Origin: Flavobacterium palustre
Lineage (GTDB): Bacteria; Bacteroidota; Bacteroidia; Flavobacteriales; Flavobacteriaceae
Assembly (NCBI RefSeq): GCF_014639535.1
Contig: NZ_BMGA01000001.1
Location: 310,001-374,000 of the forward strand
Direction of reading: 5' to 3'
Length of the DNA: 64,000 bases
Shown here: piece by piece, positions 17,086 through 25,984 of the stretch
Position numbering within the stretch: the stretch's first letter is position 1
Layout of the letters: every line of letters starts with the position of its first letter
The notes under the pieces: model-generated
Told to the model about the DNA's origin: nothing
The model's input: the letters and a program-made list of their open reading frames with translations, nothing else
Databases searched by the model: none
Program-made: the position numbers and the translations under genes

Positions 17086-18225
17086 TTATTTTATCATTTT
17101 TTCATATTCCTGCGGAACCACCCCTGTAATCTCTTTAAAACTAATCAAAAATGGATCATAAGCAGAAAAACCCGCTTTTTTAGATAACGATTGTAGTGTT
17201 TTTGATTGCAAATACCCCTCATCGATCATATCGACTGAATCATAAATTTGTATTATTCTTTTAAATTCCACAAAACTAACTGTAGCGTGATACTTAAAAA
17301 TATAAATCAAATGACTCTTAGGAATATTTAATCTTGCCGAAAAATCACTTAAAGAAACTGATGGCGTCCTAAAATACAATTGTTTCAAAACCATTCGCTC
17401 AATTTCCTGAAGGTAGATTAATAATTTTTCCTCTACAACACACTTAAGTTTCAAATCAGCATTATCAACCAAAACAGCATGAGACAAAATCCAAAAATCA
17501 TCAAAAACTAAGTCTAACTTTTTCTTAACCTCTTTGTTTACAGCAAAAGTAAACAAAGTTTCATCGGTCAATAAAATTTTGAAAAACAAAACACAAGCCA
17601 CAACAGCAGTAATCCACAAACAAGTTTCCCCATCCGAATAAGTTGCAACCCACAAATCAAAGAAAACCGTAATCACTAAACGCAATATCGTTAATACAAC
17701 AACAATGAAAAAAAAGATTGCCCAGTCCTGAATCAAAACTTCCTGCTGATGAATCACATTACTTTTTTCCGATTTCCGAAACCATAATTTATCTCTTAAT
17801 TCCCTATAACTCAAATACAGATAAAACAATGCTATTCCCGCAAACAAAAAATAATAATAAAGCACCAAAAAAGGAGCATTTTCACGAGCCCAAAAAAGTG
17901 AACAACCAAACAATACAGGAAATACAAAATGCAGCAGATGAACGGCTGATGGATTTTTTTTATCCGCTATCAAATTTTTAAAATACAAATAAATACAAGG
18001 AAAAATGATACAGCCAAAAGTTCTAAAAAACATTCCAGTCTTTTCATCTATTGGAAAAGGAATCAAAACATGAATCCCATTAAAGAAGAACCGAAATGAG
18101 GCAGCAATAAGTAAAATTAAAAGATAAAAATTAACCTTTCTGTTCCATTGGTATTGCGTAGCCACAACAGTAAAAGTCAGAAAGCCCAACAATCCCGTTA
18201 TAAGAAACAATACACTTAAAAACAT
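17086..18225 (-). CDS. Membrane-bound AraC-family transcriptional regulator
   Basis: The protein has 379 residues. The first 220 form about six to seven hydrophobic helices with short loops (FLSVLFLITGLLGFLTFTVV at the start). The C-terminal 100 residues are an AraC-type double helix-turn-helix: SLSDFSARLNIPKSHLIYIF and LQSLSKKAGFSAYDPFLISF, ending GVVPQEYEK. Such seven-helix AraC proteins are numerous in flavobacteria and are thought to sense envelope or small-molecule signals directly. Its target is unknown; the nearest genes are the ATL gene downstream and the LysE gene upstream. Confidence 0.87.
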   Translation of the reverse strand: MFLSVLFLITGLLGFLTFTVVATQYQWNRKVNFYLLILLIAASFRFFFNGIHVLIPFPIDEKTGMFFRTFGCIIFPCIYLYFKNLIADKKNPSAVHLLHFVFPVLFGCSLFWARENAPFLVLYYYFLFAGIALFYLYLSYRELRDKLWFRKSEKSNVIHQQEVLIQDWAIFFFIVVVLTILRLVITVFFDLWVATYSDGETCLWITAVVACVLFFKILLTDETLFTFAVNKEVKKKLDLVFDDFWILSHAVLVDNADLKLKCVVEEKLLIYLQEIERMVLKQLYFRTPSVSLSDFSARLNIPKSHLIYIFKYHATVSFVEFKRIIQIYDSVDMIDEGYLQSKTLQSLSKKAGFSAYDPFLISFKEITGVVPQEYEKMIK

Positions 18226-18359
18226 ATTTAACTACAATTTACTTAAAACAAAAAGACATGCAATTACCCAACTTTCTTATCAATCATCAAAAAAGGATAG
18301 TTTGATTTTTTTAGCACTGTTTTGAATATGCAAAAACAAATACTTAAAAAACCATCAGC

Positions 18360-18995
18360 CTAACCCAAATAATGTTCCAATATATTAATCAAAGTAATCA
18401 CCGAAACCAAACCGGTAATGCCTCCAATAATCGTATTCATATTTTTAAGAATAAAATCGGCTTTCTTTTCTATTTTTTTAAAAAAACCAATATAAAAATA
18501 AAACACAAGTAAAGAACCTAAAACGGCTCCACTTACAAAAATAGAAACAGAAGTAAAATCAAAAGAAAAAATAGCATAAGACGACAGCCAAATACTCACA
18601 AAAACATAATAGGGAATAGGAAAAAAATTGAGTCCCGAAAGGAGCATCCCCATAAAAAAACGCTTCTTTTTACTGTGTTTTTTAATTTTAGGCTGCTTTA
18701 TTTTAGGCTGCTTGGCAATCCACAAAAAATAAACCGTTAAAACTGCAAAAATAACAAAGCCTACTTCCCGCAACAACAGGATAATATCCGGACGGGCATT
18801 GATAATCCGGGCAAATAGTACCGCGATATAGACCTGACAAAAAATAACCAATAATGCACCTAAAACAAACCAAAAAGCATTGCGCTTTCCCTCCTTCATG
18901 CTTACTTTAGCCGCAGTCATATTAAGCAAGCCCGGTGGAGTAATTCCTATGAACGCCGAAATAAAACCAGAAAACAAGGATATAATTAAGTTCAT
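18360..18995 (-). CDS. LysE-family transporter
   Basis: The start at 18995 (MNLIISLFSGFISAFIGITP) is preferred over one 27 bases upstream, as the family begins with this first membrane helix. The protein is 211 residues with about six membrane segments. GITPPGLLNMTAAKVSMKEG is the typical LysE N-terminal block, and a Lys-rich cytoplasmic loop (KQPKIKQPKIKKHSKKK) sits mid-protein. The family exports amino acids or related solutes. It lies 39 bases downstream of trmB on the same strand. Confidence 0.8.
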   Translation of the reverse strand: MNLIISLFSGFISAFIGITPPGLLNMTAAKVSMKEGKRNAFWFVLGALLVIFCQVYIAVLFARIINARPDIILLLREVGFVIFAVLTVYFLWIAKQPKIKQPKIKKHSKKKRFFMGMLLSGLNFFPIPYYVFVSIWLSSYAIFSFDFTSVSIFVSGAVLGSLLVFYFYIGFFKKIEKKADFILKNMNTIIGGITGLVSVITLINILEHYLG

Positions 18996-19034
18996 AGGAA
19001 AGTCTTTTAAATTGGGTTTCAAAATTCCCGAGAA

Positions 19035-19712
19035 CTACTCTTTAATTTTAAAACGAATGTATGTGATGGCTTTATTAATTTCTAAATATTGTTTTTCATA
19101 AAAAGTTTGAAAAGCAGTCACTTCCTCAGGGCTTCCTTCATTTACATAAACGTTGTGATTAGCATACAAAACCTCATGTCCTTCTCCGTGAAGCAAACCT
19201 AAAGTATAACCGTGCATGAATTCACTATCTGTTTTCAAATTGACTACACCATCTTTTTTAAGGATTTTTTTATACAATTGTAAAAACTGCGAATTCGTCA
19301 TTCTGTGTTTGGTGCGTTTGTATTTGATTTGAGGATCCGGGAATGTAATCCAGATTTCATCTACTTCGTTTTCAGCAAAAATATGATTAATCAATTCGAT
19401 TTGAGTACGAACAAAGGCTACATTATGTAATCCTGTTTCTACAGCAGTTTTAGCACCACGCCAAAAACGCGCTCCTTTAATATCAATACCAATAAAGTTT
19501 TTATTAGGATATCTTTCGGCTAAGCCAACGGAGTATTCCCCTTTTCCACAACCTAATTCCAATACTAAAGGATTGTCATTTTTAAAAAAGTCCGTATTCC
19601 ATTTTCCTCTCAAAGGAAACGAATTACTTACTACTTCTTCTCTTGTTGGTTGAAAAACGTTATCGAATGTTTCGTTCTCCTTGAATCTTTTTAATTTATT
19701 TTTACTTCCCAC
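19035..19712 (-). CDS. trmB: tRNA (guanine(46)-N7)-methyltransferase
   Basis: The 225-residue Rossmann methyltransferase carries the TrmB signatures: LELGCGKGEYSVGLAERYP (SAM motif I), GIDIKGARFWRGAKTA, and the catalytic/tRNA-binding block ITFPDPQIKYKRTKHR. LKTDSEFMHGYTLGLL is also characteristic. It methylates G46 in the variable loop of tRNAs. The length and both ends are normal. Confidence 0.96.
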   Translation of the reverse strand: MGSKNKLKRFKENETFDNVFQPTREEVVSNSFPLRGKWNTDFFKNDNPLVLELGCGKGEYSVGLAERYPNKNFIGIDIKGARFWRGAKTAVETGLHNVAFVRTQIELINHIFAENEVDEIWITFPDPQIKYKRTKHRMTNSQFLQLYKKILKKDGVVNLKTDSEFMHGYTLGLLHGEGHEVLYANHNVYVNEGSPEEVTAFQTFYEKQYLEINKAITYIRFKIKE

Positions 19713-19755
19713 TGTTTTTTAAATATTTGCGCAAAATTAATCAAATAAATAAGAC

Positions 19756-19792
19756 CTCGGGCAAGCTTTTACAAAATAAAAACTTGCCCGAG
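19756..19792 (-). terminator. Terminator of the ammonium transporter gene
   Basis: CTCGGGCAAG (19756-19765) and CTTGCCCGAG (19783-19792) are perfect 10-bp arms with a 17-base A/T-rich spacer, placed 27 bases after the amt stop (minus strand) and before trmB. Confidence 0.8.
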
Positions 19793-19818
19793 CTTATAAA
19801 CTTTAGCTTAAAAACAAC

Positions 19819-21183
19819 TTAATCGGCACACTCAATAGGAAACAGAGTTTCATCGTGTTGCGATAAATCCAATCCCATTTTTTCAGCCTCTTCCGTTACA
19901 CGCATCGGAATGATTCTGTTGGTAATTTTAAAAAGAAGAAAAGCACCAAAAAAAGTATAAATTGAAACCAACAACAAAGCCGTCATGTGATGTCCAAAAA
20001 CGCCCCAGCCTCCGTGCAACAAACTGGCATCTTCACCATGAGCAAAGATAGCTGTCAAAATCATCCCCATAATTCCGCCCACACCATGACAGGCAAAAAC
20101 ATCTAAGGTATCATCAACCCCATGTAAATACTTAGAATATACTGCATAATTAGAAACCAAAGCCGCTACAAATCCAAAAAACATACTTTCAGGAACCGTT
20201 ACATAACCTGCCGCAGGTGTAATAGATACCAACCCCACAACTGCCCCGATACAAGCTCCAAGAGCTGATACTTTTCTGCCATTGATTCGGTCAAAAAATA
20301 TCCAGGTAAGCATGGCCGCAGCAGATGCTGTAGTAGTTGTTCCAAAAGCCATAGCTGCAACCCCATTAGCTTCCATTGAAGAACCCGCATTAAAACCAAT
20401 CCACCCAAACCAAAGCATCCCTGTTCCTAATAAAACAAATGGAATATTGGTTGGCACATGATTACTGTTTTTTCTTTTTCCTAATACCAAAACTCCCGCC
20501 AAAGCTGCAAATCCGGCGCTCATGTGTACTACTGTTCCTCCGGCAAAATCCTTCACTCCAAAGAAAGAACCTAAAATTCCTGTTGGATACCAAACTGCAT
20601 GACACAATGGAGAGTAAATGAAAATGCTGAACAAACAGATAAAAAGCAAATATGAAATAAAACGCACACGCTCAGCAAACGAACCGGTAATGATAGCCGG
20701 CGCAATAACCGCAAACTTCATTTGAAACAAAGCAAAAAGCATGAAAGGCACCGTTTTAGCAATGTCTTTATGAGGCAAAACCCCCACAAAATCCATAAAG
20801 GTAAACGTTGAAGGATCACCCACAAAACTATAAAAACCCTCTCCTATCTGAACGCCAAGCGGCTCTCCAAAGGCCAAACTAAAACCTACAACAACCCATA
20901 TCAACGTTACAACTCCCATACAAATGAAACTTTGCAACATAGTAGAAATCACGTTTTTCTTTCCTACCATTCCACCATAGAAAAAAGCTAAACCAGGTGT
21001 CATAATCAACACCAAACAGCAGGAGGTAAGCATCCAGGCTACATCGGCAGCAACAATCTGGTCAGTTGTTCCAAATTGGGAATGAACAGTTTTAGGCTCT
21101 AAAGGTGCTTCCCAAAAAAGTCCTGAAATACAAACAATACTAATAACTACAAAAGAAATGATCCAACGTTTCTCGATTTTCAT
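19819..21183 (-). CDS. amt: Ammonium transporter (Amt/MEP/Rh family)
   Basis: The protein is 454 residues with a cleavable or first membrane helix and eleven further helices. DVAWMLTSCCLVLIMTPGLAFFYGG is the family signature. The two pore histidines lie in VVHMSAGFAAL and CHGVGGIMGM, and the C-terminal cytoplasmic tail has the usual AEKMGLDLSQHDETLFP. It conducts ammonium into the cell. No glnK/PII gene is adjacent, although amt is often paired with one; a PII partner could be elsewhere. Confidence 0.96.
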   Translation of the reverse strand: MKIEKRWIISFVVISIVCISGLFWEAPLEPKTVHSQFGTTDQIVAADVAWMLTSCCLVLIMTPGLAFFYGGMVGKKNVISTMLQSFICMGVVTLIWVVVGFSLAFGEPLGVQIGEGFYSFVGDPSTFTFMDFVGVLPHKDIAKTVPFMLFALFQMKFAVIAPAIITGSFAERVRFISYLLFICLFSIFIYSPLCHAVWYPTGILGSFFGVKDFAGGTVVHMSAGFAALAGVLVLGKRKNSNHVPTNIPFVLLGTGMLWFGWIGFNAGSSMEANGVAAMAFGTTTTASAAAMLTWIFFDRINGRKVSALGACIGAVVGLVSITPAAGYVTVPESMFFGFVAALVSNYAVYSKYLHGVDDTLDVFACHGVGGIMGMILTAIFAHGEDASLLHGGWGVFGHHMTALLLVSIYTFFGAFLLFKITNRIIPMRVTEEAEKMGLDLSQHDETLFPIECAD

Positions 21184-21502
21184 ATTTTTTAACTTTAACC
21201 CATTAATTTGTTGGGGGCAAATTTAAAAATAATTTACATTTCAGACTCTACCCCACCCAAAATAGAAAACTATGTAACAAATAATGCCTTTTTAAGCCTC
21301 CAAGGAGAATTTTATCTAAAAAAAATATCGATTTTAAAGAAATTCAATCTTTTCAATGAGAAAAATATTTTTCGGCTTTTTAGAAAAATCAAACAAAAAA
21401 GACTTCAAACTCTAAAATTCGAAAAAAAAGTTGTAATTTTTCATAGAACAAAGACTCTTTATTCTGTTTTGCATCACAGTATTAACCTAAAATAGTTACT
21501 AC
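21184..21502. other. Gene-free region between amt and the L,D-transpeptidase gene
   Basis: This 319-base divergent region carries the promoters of both flanking genes. An open frame of 95 codons (21208-21495) is low-complexity (Lys/Phe/Ile) and without recognisable family features, so it is not called. A TAAATTTG box on the minus strand near 21220 could be the amt -7 element, but no TTG lies at the right distance. Confidence 0.5.
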
Positions 21503-23086
21503 ATGAAAAAAATAGTTTTCACTTTTTCAATTATTACAGCGGTTGTTTTCTCCTCATTATTATCATGCAAAAATGCTAATGAGCAAAGTCAAAACATCCA
21601 GCCACCTGCCGTAATTGAAGGACAGCAAACTACTTTTGACAGCACCGCTATAGACGATTTTTTCGTAACCTATCCCCAATTAAAAGAATACCAGCCCGAA
21701 GTAAAAAAACTATACCGAAAACACCAATACCGTTACATTTGGTTTGACAAAAACGGCATCAACGAATTTGCCAATCTTTTATATGACAAAACAAATAATC
21801 TGGAAGAAGAAGGTGTTGCTACCAATGTACCTTACAAAGCCAAGTTTGACGGAATTCACAACAGCTTAAACGGAGACTCAAAACCAAATATTGAAACTGA
21901 ACTTCTCCACTCCTCCTTATATTTTTTCTATGTCATGAAAGTATATCATGGGCTGGACACCGACAAATCCAAAGAAGCAGAATGGTATATTCCCCGTAAA
22001 AAACAATCCTACATTAACTACCTGGATTCACTACTAACCAATCCGGCTTTAATCAACAAAGACGAAAAAAATCTTTTCAGCCAATACTTTTTACTCAAAA
22101 AAGCACTCCAAAAGTACCGCCAAATAGAAAAAAAAGGAGGCTGGAACAACATCAATATTGATACCGCTGTTACTTCTTATAAAATTGGCGACAGTGCTTC
22201 CGTTATTGCAGCAATCAGAAAACGACTGTTTCTCTCCGAAGACCTGAAATCCGATTCGGGAAGTCCCATTTATGACAGCGAATTATCCAAAGGAATTTTA
22301 AATTACAAAGAAAGAAGAGGTTTTCTTTCGAACAGCACAATTACTAATGCACTCATTGAAGACCTGAACATCCCTGTTAGCCAACGTATCAAAACCATTA
22401 TTGTTAACATGGAACGCTGCCGTTGGGTATCGAGTGATATTCCGAAAGCCAAAGAATTAATTGCTATTAACATCCCTTCTTTTCAATTATCTTATTTTAA
22501 AAATCAAGAGGTGGTTTTGCGTTCCAAAGTTGTAGTGGGTAAAATCCTGAACAAAACCGTGATTTTTAGCGCACCTATGAAATACATCGTTTTTAGTCCC
22601 TACTGGAATGTTCCTGCGAGTATCAAAAAAAATGAAATCCTTCCTGCCATTGCTAAAAACCCTAATTATTTGACCGAACACAACATGGAATGGAACGGCA
22701 ATAACATCAGACAAAAACCGGGACCTAAAAACTCCCTTGGATTAATCAAATTTTTATTTCCTAATTCCAATGATATTTACCTGCACGACACCCCTTCTAA
22801 AAATTTATTTGAAAAAGAAACCAGAGCCTTCAGCCATGGTTGCATCCGTGTGGCCAAACCCAAAGAATTAGCTATCGAAATCCTCAAAGACAATCCCGAA
22901 TGGACTCCCGAAAAAATTGATTCGGCTATGCACAGCGGCAAGGAAACCTGGCTCACCTTAAAAGAAAAAATTCCTGTATATATTGGCTATTTTACCGCCT
23001 GGGTAGATAATGATGGAACGATTCATTTTTACAATGACATTTATAAGAGAGACGAAACACTCGCTACTTTATTATTTGAACAATAA
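21503..23086 (+). CDS. L,D-transpeptidase (YkuD domain) lipoprotein
   Basis: The 527-residue protein has a lipoprotein signal (FSSLLSC, Cys at 22). A helical scaffold region begins with KLYRKHQYRYIWFDKNG, followed by a short peptidoglycan-binding-like region and a YkuD catalytic domain at about residues 320-480. The active site is the SHGCIRV motif with His445 and Cys447. These YcbB-like enzymes make 3-3 cross-links in peptidoglycan or attach lipoproteins. It is monocistronic: a terminator follows, and the amt gene is divergent upstream. Confidence 0.92.
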   Translation: MKKIVFTFSIITAVVFSSLLSCKNANEQSQNIQPPAVIEGQQTTFDSTAIDDFFVTYPQLKEYQPEVKKLYRKHQYRYIWFDKNGINEFANLLYDKTNNLEEEGVATNVPYKAKFDGIHNSLNGDSKPNIETELLHSSLYFFYVMKVYHGLDTDKSKEAEWYIPRKKQSYINYLDSLLTNPALINKDEKNLFSQYFLLKKALQKYRQIEKKGGWNNINIDTAVTSYKIGDSASVIAAIRKRLFLSEDLKSDSGSPIYDSELSKGILNYKERRGFLSNSTITNALIEDLNIPVSQRIKTIIVNMERCRWVSSDIPKAKELIAINIPSFQLSYFKNQEVVLRSKVVVGKILNKTVIFSAPMKYIVFSPYWNVPASIKKNEILPAIAKNPNYLTEHNMEWNGNNIRQKPGPKNSLGLIKFLFPNSNDIYLHDTPSKNLFEKETRAFSHGCIRVAKPKELAIEILKDNPEWTPEKIDSAMHSGKETWLTLKEKIPVYIGYFTAWVDNDGTIHFYNDIYKRDETLATLLFEQ

Positions 23087-23112
23087 ATTTTGATAGCATT
23101 TTGAATATAAAA

Positions 23113-23146
23113 AAAAGACAGTTACCATTAAAAGTAACTGTCTTTT
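23113..23146. terminator. Bidirectional terminator between convergent genes
   Basis: AAAAGACAGTTAC (23113-23125) and GTAACTGTCTTTT (23134-23146) are perfect 13-bp arms with an eight-base loop between the ends of the L,D-transpeptidase and HPF genes. Confidence 0.92.
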
Positions 23147-23172
23147 GTATTTAATTCTTCAAATGAATTTAT

Positions 23173-23487
23173 TTAAAAGGCTTTTTGTTTTTCAAACGTA
23201 GTTGCCAACGTTTTCTTGATTTTGTCCAGTGCACCTCTAAAAGCTTTTTCTACACTATCGGCATGTTCTGTTACCACAACAGGTTGTAGTTTTGCAGGAC
23301 GCACTTCAATTAAACAACGCTTATCGTTTACTCCAAATTTCGCACTGTTCTCATCTCCAAAATGCACTTCAATACGGGTAATTTTTTCTTCAAAACGGGC
23401 TAATGCTGTTTCTAATTCTGCAGAAAAATAAGCTTCTGCTCTCTCGTGACCTTCTACGTTTCTGTCTGTATTAAATTGGATTTTCAT
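23173..23487 (-). CDS. Ribosome hibernation-promoting factor / RaiA family
   Basis: The 104-residue protein has the sigma-54-modulation/HPF fold: an alternating beta-alpha pattern with RFEEKITRIEVHFGDE and VEKAFRGALDKIKKTLATTFEKQK. It is a short form lacking the C-terminal dimerisation domain of long HPF. Such proteins block the A and P sites of the ribosome in slow growth. It is 106 bases downstream of the prolyl oligopeptidase gene; co-transcription is possible. Confidence 0.9.
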   Translation of the reverse strand: MKIQFNTDRNVEGHERAEAYFSAELETALARFEEKITRIEVHFGDENSAKFGVNDKRCLIEVRPAKLQPVVVTEHADSVEKAFRGALDKIKKTLATTFEKQKAF

Positions 23488-23593
23488 AGTCTGTTTTGTT
23501 TATGATTATTTCCCTAAATTAACCAACCGCAATCTAAAAAGCGAACACATTAGTAAAACATTATGATTATTATTTTTAATAACAAATGGATTA

Positions 23594-25705
23594 TTAAGGC
23601 AATTGACTAATTCCCATATTAAACAAAGTAAAAGCCTGAATATCGGCATTTTCCTGAATAGTTGCCGTGACTGATTTTCCGGCACCATGACCCGCTTTAA
23701 CATCAATTCGGATTAAAACAGGATTTTCACCAGATTGTTTGGATTGCAATTCGGCGGCAAATTTAAAACTGTGTGCAGGCACTACTCTATCGTCATGATC
23801 TCCAGTAGTAATCATTGTAGCAGGATATTGCACTCCTTTTTTTATGTTATGCAAAGGCGAATAGTCTTTTAAATACGCAAACATTGCTGCGCTGTCCTGA
23901 GCCGTTCCGTAATCATAAGCCCAACCTGCTCCTGCGGTAAAAGTGTGGTAACGCAACATATCCAAAACGCCAACTGCGGGCAAAGCTACCTTAGCCAAGT
24001 CCGGACGCTGCGTCATTACCGCTCCTACCAGCAAACCGCCATTAGAACCTCCGCGAATAGCCAGAAAGTCGGAACTCGTATATTTTTCTTTGACTAAATA
24101 TTCGGCTGCAGCAATGAAATCGTCAAAGACATTTTGTTTACGTAACTGTGTTCCCGCATCGTGCCATTCTTTTCCGTATTCGCCACCGCCACGTAAATTA
24201 GGCACTGCAAATACACCTCCGTTTTCCATCCAGACTGCGTTAGCAATACTAAAATTGGGCGTCAGACTGATGTTAAAACCGCCGTAACCATAAAGAATGG
24301 TTGGATTTTTCCCATCTAGTTTCAATCCTTTTTTGTGGGTAATGAGCATAGGGATTTTCGTTCCGTCTTTCGAAGTGTAAAACACCTGCTTGGATTCGTA
24401 ATTTTCTGATTGAAATTGACATTTCGATTTTCGATACACTTCCGATATCCCTGAATTAGGTTCGAATGCAAAAATAGTAGCCGGCGTGATATAATTGGTA
24501 AAGGTATAATACGCCGTTTTATCCTTCTTCTTTCCGCTAAAACCATCAGCCGTTCCTAATCCTGGAAGCTGGATTTCTCGCAATAATTTCCCCGAGTAAT
24601 CGTATTGTTTTACCAATGAAACTGCATCTTTCATATAATGCGCAAAAATGTAGCCGCTACAAGTGGTCGGCTCTAAAACCTGAGTCGTTTCGGGAATTAA
24701 ATCTTTCCAGTTTTCCGGTTTTGGATTACTAAAATCCACGGTTACAATGCGTTTGTTAGGCGCATTCTTATCGGTTACAATAAATAATTTTGTTCCTTCA
24801 TTATCGATAATCGTGTTGTCACTATCAAAATTATCCACAATAGTCACAATAGGACTTTGCGGTTTTGTCAAATCCTGAATGTACAATTCGTTTCCATAAG
24901 TCGAAGTTGCGGCTGTAATAACCAAATAACGATCATCTTCGGTAACGCTACCACCAACATAGCGGCGTTTTTGGTCTTCGCCAAAAATAACTTTGTCTTC
25001 TTTTTGAGTTGTTCCCAGCGTATGGAAATACAATTTATGTTGGTCCGTTTTAGCCGATAATTCACTTCCTTCGGGTTTTTCGTAACTCGAATAATAAAAT
25101 CCTTCATTGCCTTTCCAGGACAAACCACTGAATTTTACATCGAGCAAAGTATCTCCTATAATTTGCTTAGACAAAGCATCCATAACAATTACTTTCCGCC
25201 AGTCGCTGCCACCTTCGGAAATAGAATAAGCTACTTTTGAACCATCTTTAGAAAATGCCAATTCGCCCAAAGAAGTCGTTCCTTCTTTCGAAAAAGTATT
25301 CGGATCCAAAAAAACAGTTTCTTTTCCTGCGGCATCTTTTCGATACAAAACCGATTGATTTTGCAAACCGTCATTTTTAAAATAATAGCTAAAATCCCCT
25401 TCGATAAAAGGTTCTTTTATTTTTTCATAATTCCACAATTGCTCCAATCTGGTTTTTAATTGATTTCTGAACGGAATTTGTTCCAGATAAGCATTCGTAA
25501 CCTGATTTTGCAATTTCACCCATCCTGCAGTTTCAACCGAACGGTCGTCTTCCAGCCAGCGATACGGATCGTTTACTTTTGTACCAAAATAATCGTCAAC
25601 TGTTTTATCTTTTCTGGTTTCAGGATAATGAATGGATTTTGAAGTTTGGGCAAATGAAGTCATTACTGAAGTGATAATAGTTGTTATAATAATTGTTTTT
25701 AGCAT
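23594..25705 (-). CDS. Prolyl oligopeptidase family serine peptidase (S9A)
   Basis: The protein is 703 residues with a signal peptide (ending SFAQ, about 20 residues), so it is periplasmic. The N-terminal seven-bladed propeller covers about residues 90-430. The alpha/beta hydrolase domain holds Ser554 in GGSNGGL, Asp638 in DHDDRV and His673 in AGHGAGK, a full catalytic triad in the S9A order. The N-terminal segment [11 protein letters not shown] is diagnostic. It cleaves short proline-containing peptides. Length is normal for the family. Confidence 0.96.
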   Translation of the reverse strand: MLKTIIITTIITSVMTSFAQTSKSIHYPETRKDKTVDDYFGTKVNDPYRWLEDDRSVETAGWVKLQNQVTNAYLEQIPFRNQLKTRLEQLWNYEKIKEPFIEGDFSYYFKNDGLQNQSVLYRKDAAGKETVFLDPNTFSKEGTTSLGELAFSKDGSKVAYSISEGGSDWRKVIVMDALSKQIIGDTLLDVKFSGLSWKGNEGFYYSSYEKPEGSELSAKTDQHKLYFHTLGTTQKEDKVIFGEDQKRRYVGGSVTEDDRYLVITAATSTYGNELYIQDLTKPQSPIVTIVDNFDSDNTIIDNEGTKLFIVTDKNAPNKRIVTVDFSNPKPENWKDLIPETTQVLEPTTCSGYIFAHYMKDAVSLVKQYDYSGKLLREIQLPGLGTADGFSGKKKDKTAYYTFTNYITPATIFAFEPNSGISEVYRKSKCQFQSENYESKQVFYTSKDGTKIPMLITHKKGLKLDGKNPTILYGYGGFNISLTPNFSIANAVWMENGGVFAVPNLRGGGEYGKEWHDAGTQLRKQNVFDDFIAAAEYLVKEKYTSSDFLAIRGGSNGGLLVGAVMTQRPDLAKVALPAVGVLDMLRYHTFTAGAGWAYDYGTAQDSAAMFAYLKDYSPLHNIKKGVQYPATMITTGDHDDRVVPAHSFKFAAELQSKQSGENPVLIRIDVKAGHGAGKSVTATIQENADIQAFTLFNMGISQLP

Positions 25706-25841
25706 AGCATCATACTATTGATTCAAACAAAAATAGGGATAAAAAAACCGCAAATTCACAAATTAAAAATTTATAATCTGCGAATCCGTGGTAAATATTT
25801 CTTGTGAACTTTGCAGTTAAAAATTCTACAGATTAAAAAAA

Positions 25842-25907
25842 TAAACCATTAAGATATTTAAAAAATTAAGTTCCAAACTCAACTCTCTTAAATATCTTAA
25901 TGGTTTA
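25842..25907. repeat. CCATTAAG-family inverted repeat, copy 1
   Basis: TAAACCATTAAGATATTTA (25842-25860) and TAAATATCTTAATGGTTTA (25889-25907) are perfect 19-bp arms. Related hairpins lie at 36651-36703 and 41674-41727. The rest of the 279-base gap between the prolyl oligopeptidase and TonB-receptor genes is also gene-free and has ATCTGCGAATCCG-type repeat sequence. Confidence 0.7.
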
Positions 25908-25984
25908 AATACTGTTTAACCACGAAGTACACAAAGCTTTGTGAGCTTTGCGTTAAACCTTATTTTCTTTGCGGTTAAAACATC

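Noticed and set aside
21208..21495. Open frame of 95 codons upstream of the L,D-transpeptidase gene
   Set aside because: Low-complexity Lys/Phe/Ile/Leu-rich translation, no family features, overlaps the divergent promoter region of amt.
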